DNA from: Clostridium sp. CAG:768
Lineage (GTDB): Bacteria; Cyanobacteriota; Vampirovibrionia; Gastranaerophilales; Gastranaerophilaceae
Length of the DNA stretch: 64,000 nucleotides
Direction: 5' to 3'
Assembly (NCBI GenBank): GCA_000437435.1
Contig: FR899623.1
Location: 62,001 to 126,000, forward strand
This document shows, piece by piece, positions 1-9,044 of the stretch. The position numbers were made by a program, and so were the translations under genes. The notes below the pieces were generated by a model. The model was not told the DNA's origin. It worked only from the letters and a program-made list of their open reading frames with translations, and did no database searches. Positions within the stretch are counted from its first letter, which is position 1. The number at the start of each line of letters is the position of its first letter.

Positions 1-41
1 TCTAATGGGCATTTGTATTCTGTTTGTTTCTTTTTTGCCAT
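1..41 (-). CDS. Start of a truncated gene running off the left edge
   Basis: Reading leftward, an ATG at 41-39 opens a frame starting MAKKKQTEYKCPL that continues past the window edge. It is preceded by AGAGGAATT, a reasonable ribosome-binding site, and by a TATAAT on the minus strand (75-80) with a TTGTAT-like -35 about 16 bp further up. Only 13 codons are visible. The basic start followed by a cysteine would fit a small zinc-binding protein, but no function can be assigned. Confidence 0.5.
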   Translation of the reverse strand, partial: MAKKKQTEYKCPL

Positions 42-163
42 AATTCCTCTTTTTATACTTTCTTTTTTAATACTATTATACTAAAAAGTAAGTATTATAC
101 AAAATAGTGCATTCTTGTTTTTTTTATAGTCATAATTTAAGATGTATAAAAAGGAGGGAAATG

Positions 164-943
164 ATGAAAATTACTCAGGTTAGGAATGCAACTATTATTG
201 TGGAATTTGATAAAAACAAATTTTTAATTGATCCTTGGCTTGGTCCAAAAGATTATATGGAAGGTTTTGAAGCAGGTATAAATTCTCATATCAGACAGCC
301 GAGAGTTGAATTACCTTTTGAAATTCAACAGATAGTTGATGTAGATGCAGTTATTTTAACACATTTTCACCCTGATCATTTTGATGAATATGCTGTGAAT
401 GCGTTAAATAAAGACATTAAGTTTTTTGTTCAATCTCAAACAGATTTAGAAATAATACAATCTTACGGTTTTAAAAATATTGAAATTATAACAGAAGATG
501 GGATTACTTATAAAAATATAAAATTGTACAAGACAAATTGTCAGCATGGTAAAAGAGAGATTATAAAACCGATTTGCGAAAGTGTAGGAATGCCATATGA
601 TTCTATGGGTGTTGTATTCAAATCAGAGAATGAGAAAACTCTCTATATTGCAGGCGATACAATTTGGTGCAAGGAAGTAAAAGATGCTTTAGACAAACAT
701 TCTCCTGACATTATTGTAGTGAATGCTTGTGGTGCAACTGTTTTTAATGGTGAACATATTATTATGAATATTGATGATGTAAAAGAAGTACTCAAATACT
801 CTCCAAATTCAACATTAATTGCAAGTCATATGGATACAGTTAGTCATCTTTCAGTTACCCGTGAAGATTTAAAAAACTTTGCAGAAAAATCTAATATTTC
901 TAATCTATTAATTCCGAATGACGGTGATATTTTATGTTTGTAA
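164..943 (+). CDS. MBL-fold metal-dependent hydrolase (UlaG-like)
   Basis: A 260-residue cytosolic metallo-beta-lactamase-fold protein. The metal motif HFHPDHFD at residues 67-74 is the family HxHxDH signature, and IAGDT further on supplies the later aspartate. Such proteins are hydrolases of the UlaG/RomA type; the substrate cannot be told from sequence. The start at 164 is chosen because AAGGAGGG (151-158) sits just upstream; an in-frame ATG at 107 lacks a ribosome-binding site. It converges on the AAA+ gene, with a shared hairpin terminator between them. Confidence 0.85.
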   Translation: MKITQVRNATIIVEFDKNKFLIDPWLGPKDYMEGFEAGINSHIRQPRVELPFEIQQIVDVDAVILTHFHPDHFDEYAVNALNKDIKFFVQSQTDLEIIQSYGFKNIEIITEDGITYKNIKLYKTNCQHGKREIIKPICESVGMPYDSMGVVFKSENEKTLYIAGDTIWCKEVKDALDKHSPDIIVVNACGATVFNGEHIIMNIDDVKEVLKYSPNSTLIASHMDTVSHLSVTREDLKNFAEKSNISNLLIPNDGDILCL

Positions 944-972
944 AATAAAATTTTTCATTTATAAAATTTAGA

Positions 973-1010
973 AACCCCGTAAAAATTTATTTTACGGGGT
1001 TAATTTTTTC
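973..1010 (+). terminator. Intrinsic terminator
   Basis: Perfect inverted repeat AACCCCGTAAAA / TTTTACGGGGTT around a short loop, followed by TTAATTTTTTC. It ends the MBL gene. The minus-strand side has only short T runs but could also serve the convergent AAA+ gene. Confidence 0.85.
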
Positions 1011-1031
1011 TATAAAAGTTTAATTATTTTA

Positions 1032-2531
1032 TTAATTATAACCTATTTTTTTACGTTCTTTTATTTGTCCTTCTTTTACGAAATTATTAATAGCTTGTTC
1101 AAAATCCTCTTTTGTGATTTTTAAATTATCAATATCTGATTTTACAAATGTTCCATTTGCCATTTTGTCAAATATTCCTACACGTTCAAATGCATTATTA
1201 TGTGCATCTGAAGATAAGCGAGCAATATCTGCTCCTGTTGCATGTATGTCAAATAATTTTTTTGATAATGCTTCTTTGTCAATTGATTCATCTAAAGGTT
1301 TTTTAGCTGTATGGATATCTAAAATTTGTCTTGTTCCTTGTAAATCCGGCAGCCCAATTTGAATATGTTTGCCAAATCTGCCTGAACGCATTATTGCATC
1401 ATCAAGCATTTCTATTTTATTTGTTGTTGCTAGGATATAGACATCATCTCCTTGTTTTTCTATATCACTCATAATTGATAAAAATTGATTTACAAATTCT
1501 GCACTATAATTATCAACTTTATCTCTTTTTTTTGCAACTGAATCAAATTCATCGAATACGATTATACTTGGTTGGTTTTCTATTGCTCCTTCAAATAAGG
1601 TACGTAAATTTTCTTCTGATTCACCTACCCATTTAGATTTAAGCTCTGATCCGTTGAGTTTTAAGAAAAAGGCATTAGATTCATTTGCCAGAGATTCTGC
1701 AATCAAAGTCTTACCAGTTCCCGGAGGGCCAGTAAGTATTATGCCATGGTTTACTTTGATATTTTCAAAAGCTTCAGGATATTTTATTGGGTATAAAACT
1801 CCTTTTTTCAATTCTTCGATAGCTTTATCTTGACCTCCTATATCTGCAAATGTTAGGGGTTTATTTTTTTCTTGTGTATCGAGAACTAAAGATTTAAGTT
1901 CTTTGGTATTTTGTCTTTTTATGATATCTTGTGAATCTTTTGTAAAATCAAATACTTTTGAAAAAATATGGCGTTGAAATGATAAATTTGTTTTAGGTTC
2001 ATCTTTAATTTTAATTCCCATATCACCGATGTATAGAATATCATCTGTAGTTACATAAAAAGAATTGTTTGGTTTTAGAGCTTCTTGTCCAGTTGAATTG
2101 CTTAAATATAAATCAAAATTGTTTATATTTAAAATTTCTTTATCTCCTGTTGCATTTTTATAAAAAGCTAAACTACCTTGGATATTATCATCTTCGATAA
2201 AAAATATTCTTTTAATAACATGATCCAAAGAATCTAGAGAATTTTTCAAAGCTCGTTGAGTTTCTTTTAGGTTTTTCCCAACAGTAATTATATCTCCACG
2301 TTTAAATACATCGAATAATGATGCAATTCTATCTTCTAAAGGAAGCTGTTTTGCTAAAGTAATAGCAGTTTCATTAAGATTTCCAAAGCTGATTGATTTT
2401 TTCTTTGGTTTATTTTGTAGGACGACCACATCTGAGGATAATTGATTTGAAGCAAATTTGGTATGATTGTTATTTGCTCTTGTTTGTTGAGGTGAAATAG
2501 TGCTAAAATTTTGAATTGGTAAAATTTTCAT
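1032..2531 (-). CDS. AAA+ ATPase with lineage-specific N-terminus
   Basis: A 499-residue protein with one C-terminal AAA+ module of the classical FtsH/Cdc48 clade: Walker A GPPGTGKT (268-275), pore-loop KWVGE (300-304), Walker B IIVFDEFD (323-330), sensor-1 ATTN (368-371) and the SGRFGKHI arginine-finger region near 383-390. No membrane segment and no HExxH protease domain follow, so it is not FtsH; an unfoldase or remodelling ATPase is the safest reading. Residues 1-230 are not recognised. The first ~45 are Asn/Ser-rich and end in SISFGN (46-51), a motif shared with other proteins here. TAGGAG lies 8 nt before the start. Confidence 0.88.
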   Translation of the reverse strand: MKILPIQNFSTISPQQTRANNNHTKFASNQLSSDVVVLQNKPKKKSISFGNLNETAITLAKQLPLEDRIASLFDVFKRGDIITVGKNLKETQRALKNSLDSLDHVIKRIFFIEDDNIQGSLAFYKNATGDKEILNINNFDLYLSNSTGQEALKPNNSFYVTTDDILYIGDMGIKIKDEPKTNLSFQRHIFSKVFDFTKDSQDIIKRQNTKELKSLVLDTQEKNKPLTFADIGGQDKAIEELKKGVLYPIKYPEAFENIKVNHGIILTGPPGTGKTLIAESLANESNAFFLKLNGSELKSKWVGESEENLRTLFEGAIENQPSIIVFDEFDSVAKKRDKVDNYSAEFVNQFLSIMSDIEKQGDDVYILATTNKIEMLDDAIMRSGRFGKHIQIGLPDLQGTRQILDIHTAKKPLDESIDKEALSKKLFDIHATGADIARLSSDAHNNAFERVGIFDKMANGTFVKSDIDNLKITKEDFEQAINNFVKEGQIKERKKIGYN

Positions 2532-2680
2532 AAAAAATACTCCTACAAATAAATATCCTACACGTCTGCTACAATTGTAGCAGATTGAAATAAAATTAGT
2601 ACATCAAAAAACAAAATCTTTACAATTGTTAATCTTACACTTATAATTTTGAAAAATATTTTTGGATTTACAAAAGTTCA

Positions 2681-2713
2681 AAACCTGTAAAAATTTATTT
2701 TTACGGGTTTTAT
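2681..2713 (+). promoter_or_regulatory. Terminator-like hairpin just before a start codon
   Basis: AAACCTGTAAAAA pairs with TTTTTACGGGTTT (one G-U pair) and is followed by TATTAGTTTT and then the ATG at 2721. The sequence resembles the terminator at 973-1010, yet no plus-strand gene lies upstream. The gene it precedes has no visible Shine-Dalgarno sequence, so the hairpin may act as an attenuator or a 5'-leader structure. Confidence 0.5.
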
Positions 2714-2720
2714 TAGTTTT

Positions 2721-4505
2721 ATGAAAATATCAACTATAAATATTCAAAATAAATATTATAATAATTTACCAGCGCAAAAACCTGTATTAAATTCATCAAA
2801 AGTATCTGACAGTTTTTCTTTTACAGGGAATTATGAGCGTTTGAGTAGAGATACTATGGAAGTTGTATCTTCAATTTCAAATGCTTATAAAGATATTTTG
2901 AAAAAAATATCTGAAAAAACTCCTGAAGGTATGGAAATTATTCAAAAAGAATATAAAGATTTCAAATCAACAAGAAGTTTAATGTTTCATAACTGCGGGG
3001 AAAATAAAACATCTATTCAAGTGCGAGTTCCTGATGGTCAAGATGGACGTGACTTTATAAAAATTGTTGTAAAAAAAGGTAGTAATTTTTCTCAAGGAAA
3101 AGTGGTTTTAGATTCATATACCATAAAGGATTTTGATCGAATTGTTGAAGATAATGATAAAAATCATGTTTTTGTTTTCCCACAAAATATAAAATATACG
3201 AATTTTGATAAGCCGTTTGAATTAAAATTACAAAAAGTATTAGATGATTTAGATTGTGCAATGCTTAAATTCAGGAAATTTTTAGCAAAATATGACGGAC
3301 AATATTTAAAACCTGAATTATTTACATTTGGTGATACAAGTATAAAGAGATTGGAAAATATTAATTCTCTGTATAATAAAACTGATGAAGTCTTAAAGGG
3401 TTTGCCTCATAAATTAGCATTAAAATTAAAAGGTGAATATGGAGATTATAAACTCCAAGTAGCTCAGCCTGTACATATTCTGAAAAATATTGGAGAAAAT
3501 AAAAATCAAATTGCATATAAAAAATTACAACATCCTGAGCACGGAGAATTAACTAGAATAATGGTATATGACAAAAATGATGAAATAATTGACGGCTTTC
3601 TTTTTAAAGAAGATCAGGGATTAATTGTTTCTAATTTTAATCCGAAAAATTTTAGTATAATTCCTCCAAAACTTTTGTATCACGATAAATCTTCCGTAAA
3701 AGAGATTTTACCAAAATTTGAACAATATCTTTCAGATTATGAGAAAAAACTTGGAGAGTTTAATAAATTTATTTCTCAAAAATTATATGAAAGATCATTA
3801 GCACCTGTGATTGGAAAGTTAAGTGGCGATCTTGGAGTTGATATGACAAAAATTGATAGTATTTATCAACAAATATCTGAAAAATTCGCTTCAATCAGTG
3901 CTCCAACAGTTTCAAAGATAAAAACTTCTTATCCAAAATGGAATGGAGTTGCTGGACAAAGAGGTTTTGCATTCAAGGTTTCAGATAATGAGCAAGTTTC
4001 TATCTTAAAAATGAAAAATGCAAAAAGAAATAATCTTACCCGCTTATGTTTTTCAAAAAATGGTGAAGATAAATTTTTCTTGATAAATCAAGATATGGTT
4101 GTAAAAAATTTCAATCCAAAATATCCAACGATTATTCCTCCAGAATTAAAATATTATAGTGATCTTGAACTCGAAGAACTTGGATTGGAATCTTTTTTGA
4201 AAAAAGCAGCAGATGAATTACAGGAATTCAAGACACATATTGAAACTCCTATTCCTAAAATGGAAAATAAAGTTAAAGAGATTAAGCTAACAGAACCGAA
4301 AAAAGTAATAAAAAAGGAAGAAAATGTAAAATTAAAGTCAGAAGTGATTTCAAAAACTAAAGAATATAAACAATTGATGAAAGAATGTAATGAAAAATTA
4401 ACTCTGGCTATGGAAAATGCTGAAAATGATATGCAAGGATTTAATAATGTAATTCAAGAAATTCAAAGTAAAATTGCCGGATTTTTCTCAAAAACAGAAC
4501 AATAA
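2721..4505 (+). CDS. Unrecognised protein with three tandem ~158-residue repeats
   Basis: A 594-residue hypothetical protein with no signal peptide. The N-terminus is Asn-rich and reaches SFSFTGN at 31-37. Three repeat units follow, at about 46-190, 205-350 and 365-520. The clearest matches are IVSNFNPKNFSIIPPKL (N305) and VVKNFNPKYPTIIPPEL (N463), exactly 158 residues apart; HVFVFPQNIKYT near 149-160 marks the degenerate first copy. Each unit ends in a charged helix, and residues ~525-590 look like a coiled coil. No ribosome-binding site is seen. It is divergent from the AAA+ gene. A structural or effector role is possible but unproven. Confidence 0.72.
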   Translation: MKISTINIQNKYYNNLPAQKPVLNSSKVSDSFSFTGNYERLSRDTMEVVSSISNAYKDILKKISEKTPEGMEIIQKEYKDFKSTRSLMFHNCGENKTSIQVRVPDGQDGRDFIKIVVKKGSNFSQGKVVLDSYTIKDFDRIVEDNDKNHVFVFPQNIKYTNFDKPFELKLQKVLDDLDCAMLKFRKFLAKYDGQYLKPELFTFGDTSIKRLENINSLYNKTDEVLKGLPHKLALKLKGEYGDYKLQVAQPVHILKNIGENKNQIAYKKLQHPEHGELTRIMVYDKNDEIIDGFLFKEDQGLIVSNFNPKNFSIIPPKLLYHDKSSVKEILPKFEQYLSDYEKKLGEFNKFISQKLYERSLAPVIGKLSGDLGVDMTKIDSIYQQISEKFASISAPTVSKIKTSYPKWNGVAGQRGFAFKVSDNEQVSILKMKNAKRNNLTRLCFSKNGEDKFFLINQDMVVKNFNPKYPTIIPPELKYYSDLELEELGLESFLKKAADELQEFKTHIETPIPKMENKVKEIKLTEPKKVIKKEENVKLKSEVISKTKEYKQLMKECNEKLTLAMENAENDMQGFNNVIQEIQSKIAGFFSKTEQ

Positions 4506-4507
4506 GT

Positions 4508-5206
4508 TTATTGTTTTATTTCTTTTCTCCATTCTATATAAAAATAAATTGCAAGGATAAAGTATACCCCCCACATTAAAACTGTAGAATATGCTTTTGT
4601 ACCTGAAAAAACGACTAAATCTAACCACATTATAAAAGATAATCCGTTTACTACCATCCATACAATCCATTGTTCTATTGCTCGTCTTACTGTCAAATAC
4701 ATTCCAAGGATTGATAAAAATGTTGTAATGCCGTCAATTATTGGGCTTTTGTCATTCAGGAAATGTAAAATTAAAATTGTAATTATACAGCCTATAAGTC
4801 CTATTATGCTTATTATTATTTGTTCTTTAAGATTTAGTTTTATTTTGACAATTTCTTTTGATTCTTTTTTTAAGTGTTGTTTCCATTTAAAAATTCCTAA
4901 AATTTGCATTGGAATATAATAGCAAAGGTAAAGCAGCATATTACCCCATAAGGCATTTTTAAATGAGAGCAATATGTAACAACTGGAGCCTAAAAGTCCG
5001 AAAAAATAACAGGAAATTTTTCCTTTGCCTGCAATAATTGTGTATAAAATTCCGCAAATAGCATTAATTATTGCAGCAGGATTATCTTTTAGGATTACTG
5101 CATTTATGAGAATTATTGAAAAAACTATTATCAACCCTATTATTTCAAAGTTTTTCCAGCCTTGTAATTCTTTTTTTATAAATTCTGTGATTTTCATTAT
5201 GAGCAT
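4508..5206 (-). CDS. pnuC: PnuC-family nicotinamide riboside transporter
   Basis: A 232-residue inner-membrane protein with about seven hydrophobic segments. YYIPMQILGIFKWKQH and the later AIEQWIVWMVVNGLSFIMW match the conserved tryptophan-rich helices of PnuC transporters, which bring nicotinamide riboside (or related vitamin precursors) into the cell by facilitated diffusion for NAD synthesis. It stands alone on the minus strand and ends 2 nt from the convergent gene at 2721-4505. MKITEF three codons in is an alternative start; neither has a strong ribosome-binding site. Substrate within the PnuC/PnuT/PnuX group is not certain. Confidence 0.82.
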   Translation of the reverse strand: MLIMKITEFIKKELQGWKNFEIIGLIIVFSIILINAVILKDNPAAIINAICGILYTIIAGKGKISCYFFGLLGSSCYILLSFKNALWGNMLLYLCYYIPMQILGIFKWKQHLKKESKEIVKIKLNLKEQIIISIIGLIGCIITILILHFLNDKSPIIDGITTFLSILGMYLTVRRAIEQWIVWMVVNGLSFIMWLDLVVFSGTKAYSTVLMWGVYFILAIYFYIEWRKEIKQ

Positions 5207-5222
5207 TGTATAATGAATTGAG

Positions 5223-6224
5223 ATGAAAGTACAAGCGATTTACAATAGCAAAATATTAAAAAAGGGATTAGAATTTGCAGCAGATAACGGTTCGTTATTT
5301 GTAGCATCAGCGTCATTAGCGTTGTCTACTGTTGCACGTCCGCTTGTAATTATGGGAACGCCTGATACTGACAAAGAAAATAAAAAATATGCTTGTGCAA
5401 AATCTCTTGCATCAAGTGCTGTTGGGTATTTGTTAATGCTTGGGGCTTCTTTGCCTGTATCTAAGGCGATTAAAAATATTGATAAAACACCTGGGAAGTA
5501 TTTAAAAAATTCTACTATTGATGCTTTAAAAGCAGGTGAAAAAACACTTGCAAAATCAAAACGTTACAGTTTTGCGACTCAATTATTCAAATTAGGTTTG
5601 GGATTTGTAATTGCAGTGCCAAAGTCTATTATGACTTGTGCTTTGATTCCGCCTTTTATGTCAAAGATTTTCCATAAACAAGATGAGAAAAAAACTAAAC
5701 AACAGGTATCTTTTACAGGTTTGTATAATAGTGGAGTTGAAAGTTTGTCAAAACGTTTTGGGAAAATCATTGATACAAAACCTGTTCAAAGAATGGCTGA
5801 AAAATTCCATAATACAAATTTTGAACAACATATAATTTCTTTGACAGATGTACTTGCAACAGGTGCGTTTATTCATCAGACAGCTAAAAGTAAGGGGATT
5901 GAAGAGAAAAGAAAAAAAGCATTGATGTATAATGCTGCAATTTCTACAGGTTTGTGTATTGCAGGTGGTTATGCTTTAAATAATTTATTAGAAAAACCAA
6001 CTGAAAAATTTATTCAGAAATTTTCTGAAGTAAATAAAAATTCACCCAAACTGGATAAGTATATTGAGGGAATAAAAGTTGTAAAACCTGCGTTAATTTT
6101 AGGTGGGATTTATTATATTGCAATCCCGATAATATCAACTTTTCTTGCAGATAAATTTGACAGAAAAAACCTAATGAAGGAGGGTAATAATGAATTATTC
6201 GGAGATAAAATTACAAGGTCTTGA
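5223..6224 (+). CDS. Lineage-specific membrane protein with SFTG motif
   Basis: A 333-residue protein of unknown function. Hydrophobic segments lie near residues 23-45, 62-80, 122-146, 240-255 and 288-312, so it is probably an inner-membrane protein. The cytosolic-looking stretch KQQVSFTGLYNSG (159-171) carries the S-F-x-G motif seen in several neighbours, here internal. TATAAT at 5209-5214 ends 8 nt before the ATG and there is no Shine-Dalgarno, so the mRNA may be leaderless. It is divergent from pnuC by 16 nt and overlaps the peroxiredoxin gene by 35 nt. Confidence 0.7.
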   Translation: MKVQAIYNSKILKKGLEFAADNGSLFVASASLALSTVARPLVIMGTPDTDKENKKYACAKSLASSAVGYLLMLGASLPVSKAIKNIDKTPGKYLKNSTIDALKAGEKTLAKSKRYSFATQLFKLGLGFVIAVPKSIMTCALIPPFMSKIFHKQDEKKTKQQVSFTGLYNSGVESLSKRFGKIIDTKPVQRMAEKFHNTNFEQHIISLTDVLATGAFIHQTAKSKGIEEKRKKALMYNAAISTGLCIAGGYALNNLLEKPTEKFIQKFSEVNKNSPKLDKYIEGIKVVKPALILGGIYYIAIPIISTFLADKFDRKNLMKEGNNELFGDKITRS

Positions 6225-6642
6225 TAAAGACGGGAATGAAAATGAATATACTTTAGCTGATTTTAAAGGGCAAAAAGTTGTATTGTATTTTTATCCTAAA
6301 GATAATACATCAGGCTGTACGCAAGAGGCTTGTGATTTTAGAGATAATATGAACAGAATTACATCTTCTGCAACTGTAATAGGAGTTAGTCCTAATGATA
6401 TTAAAAGTCATAAAAAATTTAAAGAAAAACAGGATTTGAATTTCCTTATACTTTCAGATACTGAACATACATTATCCGAAGCTTTTAATGTTTGGAAAGA
6501 AAAATCTATGTATGGTAAAAAATATATGGGTATTGAACGTTCAACATTTATTCTTGATGAAAATGGGAATATAATTCAAGAATGGAGAAAAGTAAAAGTT
6601 AACGGGCATGTTGACGAAATTCTAAAATACTTAAATAATTAA
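6190..6642 (+). CDS. bcp: Peroxiredoxin, Bcp/PrxQ type
   Basis: A 150-residue thiol peroxidase. FYPKDNTSGCTQEACDF holds the peroxidatic cysteine and, five residues later, the resolving cysteine, the hallmark of atypical 2-Cys PrxQ/Bcp enzymes that reduce hydrogen peroxide and organic peroxides using thioredoxin. Length and the thioredoxin-fold ending (STFILDENGNI) agree. AAGGAGGG at 6177-6184 fixes the start, inside the 3' end of the upstream membrane-protein gene, suggesting translational coupling. The stop overlaps the convergent transglycosylase gene by 4 nt. Confidence 0.92.
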   Translation: MNYSEIKLQGLDKDGNENEYTLADFKGQKVVLYFYPKDNTSGCTQEACDFRDNMNRITSSATVIGVSPNDIKSHKKFKEKQDLNFLILSDTEHTLSEAFNVWKEKSMYGKKYMGIERSTFILDENGNIIQEWRKVKVNGHVDEILKYLNN

Positions 6643-7298
6643 TTAGAATGTTTTAAACTGTATGGCGTTTCATACTTAAGCGGTAGGTTTTTAGTATTAT
6701 CTATTATCCTTTGTAATTTGTTGATAAACTTTTTATTGTTAATATTTGAAGGTCTTTTTATTAAAGTCCACAATTGACCTCCGCTTAATTTTTTACCTGT
6801 TAAATTTTTTTCATCAATTCTAAATTGAATATATGCTTCGGAATATTTAATTTGTTGTTCACGAGGCATTTTATGATATTCAGAAATTGTTACACTTTTC
6901 AATTTATGTCCATTTTTATTTGCATGAGCGATTGCTACTTTTAATGCTGTTGCATCCATTTGTATTAAACCATAGACTCCTGCTCCTTTTGCAGCAGGGT
7001 CAAATCGTGATTCCTTAAACATTATTGCAGCAAGATCTTCAGGTTTACAATTAATTCTTTCAGCCATAGCTGTAAGTTCATCAAAAAATTCTTGTGAAAG
7101 TCGAGGAAAAACTTTTGTCCAACTATTATGAAGTTCTTGACTGATACTTTTTTTCTTTGTTTCTTGTGGGGTTTCAACCGGTTTGTTAAAATTAAAAATA
7201 GGTTGAAATGTAGGAAGTTCAAATTTTAATTTAGGTAATTTAATAGAATCAGGTTGTTTTAAAGGCCCCATTCCTTGTATTTTCTGTTCATCACTCAT
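6639..7298 (-). CDS. Lytic transglycosylase-like (SLT domain) protein
   Basis: A 219-residue protein. From residue ~68 it resembles a soluble lytic transglycosylase core: DLAAIMFKESRFDP supplies the catalytic glutamate and AGVYGLIQMD the following structural motif. Such enzymes cleave peptidoglycan between MurNAc and GlcNAc. The first 55 residues are Pro/Lys-rich with no signal peptide or transmembrane helix, unusual for a wall-acting enzyme; it may be exported by a non-Sec route or act on a different substrate. Its ribosome-binding site (AAGAAAGG) lies inside the 3' arm of a terminator-like hairpin. Confidence 0.7.
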   Translation of the reverse strand: MSDEQKIQGMGPLKQPDSIKLPKLKFELPTFQPIFNFNKPVETPQETKKKSISQELHNSWTKVFPRLSQEFFDELTAMAERINCKPEDLAAIMFKESRFDPAAKGAGVYGLIQMDATALKVAIAHANKNGHKLKSVTISEYHKMPREQQIKYSEAYIQFRIDEKNLTGKKLSGGQLWTLIKRPSNINNKKFINKLQRIIDNTKNLPLKYETPYSLKHSN

Positions 7299-7305
7299 AA
7301 AAACA

Positions 7306-7346
7306 TTAACCTTTCTTACGTTCTATTAATACGTCAGAAAGGTTAA
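7306..7346 (-). terminator. Hairpin that ends bioB and holds the next gene's ribosome-binding site
   Basis: TTAACCTTTCT (7306-7316) and AGAAAGGTTAA (7336-7346) are perfect inverted repeats, extended by a near-matching TACGT/ACGTC. On the minus strand the 3' arm contains the AAGG ribosome-binding site of the transglycosylase gene and is followed by TGTTTTTATG, so the structure looks both like the bioB terminator and like a ribosome-binding-site mask. Confidence 0.65.
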
Positions 7347-7373
7347 AAAACTTTAGATATTATTAAATAATTG

Positions 7374-8282
7374 TTACATTTTAATATTTTTACCGAGTTC
7401 TTGAACTGTTTTTAAGTCTTCTTCGGGAGCTTTTCCGACAGTAGTTAGATAATTCCCTACCATAATCCCTTCAACACAGCTATTTAGAGCTTTGCGTTGA
7501 TTTTCTTCAGATAATCTCATTCTCCCGCCGCAAAAACGTAAGATTGAATTTGGATTTGCAATTTTGAAAATTGCCAAAGTTCTTAATACATTTTCTTCAT
7601 CAATTTTATCGTGATAATTTTCAAATGGAGTTTCAGGTATTGGCATTAAGATATTTATAGGAATTGAATCAGGTTGAATTTCTGCAAGTTCAAGAGCCAT
7701 TTCAATTCTTTGTTCAACGCTTTCTCCCATACCTAAAATTACGCCGCAGCATAATTCCATTCCGTATTTTTTCACTAATTTGCAGGTGTTTAATCTGTCA
7801 TCCCAGCTATGAGTTGTGCAAACGCTTGGGTAGTATGATTTTGATGTATTTATATTATGATGAAATCTTTTTAGTCCTATTTCAGATAATTTTTTTGCTT
7901 GTTCTTCATTTAGAATTCCGATTGAAGCACAGCTTTTTAAGCCGTCAATTTTATTTACTTCTTCAATCATTTTTAATATAGTGTCAAAATCACTTTCATC
8001 AGGTGTTTTTCCTGATGTTACAATTGCAAATCTGGATGCTTTATGAGATTTTGCTTCTAATGCGATTTTTTTAACTTCTTCTAAAGGAACAAGAGGATAA
8101 GATTCTATATTTGTACAGTAATGAGAACTTTGAGCACAATATTTGCAATTTTGTGAGCATTTTCCGTTTCTTGCATTAATTAATGAACAAAATTCTATAT
8201 CTTTTTTTATATATTTTGAAGCTGTTTCTAAAAGTGTATCTAAATCTTCATTGTATAGTTTTAATAATTCTTCTTTATTCAT
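7374..8282 (-). CDS. bioB: Biotin synthase BioB
   Basis: A 302-residue radical-SAM enzyme that inserts sulfur into dethiobiotin. The [4Fe-4S] motif is C42-x3-C46-x2-C49 within GKCSQNCKYCAQ. Later motifs also fit BioB: YYPSVCTTHSWDDR, LMPIPETPFEN and the arginine of ILRFCGGR, which binds the [2Fe-2S] cluster. The start at 8282 is taken because AGAGGAT precedes it by 5 nt; an upstream ATG at 8306 lacks a site. No other biotin gene is in the window. Confidence 0.95.
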   Translation of the reverse strand: MNKEELLKLYNEDLDTLLETASKYIKKDIEFCSLINARNGKCSQNCKYCAQSSHYCTNIESYPLVPLEEVKKIALEAKSHKASRFAIVTSGKTPDESDFDTILKMIEEVNKIDGLKSCASIGILNEEQAKKLSEIGLKRFHHNINTSKSYYPSVCTTHSWDDRLNTCKLVKKYGMELCCGVILGMGESVEQRIEMALELAEIQPDSIPINILMPIPETPFENYHDKIDEENVLRTLAIFKIANPNSILRFCGGRMRLSEENQRKALNSCVEGIMVGNYLTTVGKAPEEDLKTVQELGKNIKM

Positions 8283-8366
8283 CTTAAATCCTCTGGGATT
8301 AATCATATATCCTTAATTGACTAAAGTCAAATCATATGTTAAAATTGGCTCACAAAGGAGCAGAAT

Positions 8367-9035
8367 ATGTTTTGTCCGAACTGTGGAAAACAAATTAAAG
8401 ATTATGATAATTTTTGCAGATATTGCGGTATTGATTTGAAAAATGATAATTTCAATCAAGAGCAAGACAAAGAAGTGTTTATTGAAAGACCAGAACATCA
8501 GCAGGAAGTTGTTAATTTGAATGACAACAAGATAAAAAAAGAAGAATATAAGCTTCCTGATGAAAATGCAGAAGAACTTGTTTTATTTGATATAAAAAAA
8601 CATTGGATGGCTCTTTTTTGGCCTATTGTAATGACTCCTATATTTTTTATTTATTTTTGGACAATATTTTTAAATACTCATAGCTTTTTTAGTTGGGTAG
8701 TAGTATTTATATTATTATTACCTATTGTATACCCAATTTTGAGATTTAATTCTGACAAAATTGTTATTACAACTAAATATGCTCATATTAAGATAGGTGT
8801 TTTAAATCCTGAAGAAATAGATATTCCTTTAAAAAAACTTGATATGCTTGATATTTATCAAACAACAATGGGCAGAATTCTTGATTATGGAATGGTATCT
8901 TTCACTTATAAATCAGAAAAATTTGATTATAGTTATATTAAATCTCCGGAAGATTTGCAATACATCATTGATGATCCTGCAAGATTTGTGCATGAAGCAT
9001 TAGAAGAAGATGATGAAATCCCTGTTAAAGATTAA
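8367..9035 (+). CDS. Zinc-ribbon membrane protein with bacterial PH domain
   Basis: A 222-residue protein. The N-terminus MFCPNCGKQI...FCRYCGID is a double CxxC zinc ribbon. After a charged linker come two hydrophobic segments (~90-135), then a bacterial PH-like domain (KYAHIKIGVL...IPLKKLDMLDIYQTTMGRILDYG), a YdbS/bPH2-type arrangement. Function is unknown; probably an inner-membrane stress or envelope protein. AAGGAG (8355-8360) is 6 nt before the ATG. It is divergent from bioB by 84 nt. Confidence 0.78.
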   Translation: MFCPNCGKQIKDYDNFCRYCGIDLKNDNFNQEQDKEVFIERPEHQQEVVNLNDNKIKKEEYKLPDENAEELVLFDIKKHWMALFWPIVMTPIFFIYFWTIFLNTHSFFSWVVVFILLLPIVYPILRFNSDKIVITTKYAHIKIGVLNPEEIDIPLKKLDMLDIYQTTMGRILDYGMVSFTYKSEKFDYSYIKSPEDLQYIIDDPARFVHEALEEDDEIPVKD

Positions 9036-9044
9036 TTTTTAATT

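Noticed and set aside
1032..2531. FtsH protease
   Set aside because: AAA+ module only; no membrane helices and no zinc protease domain.
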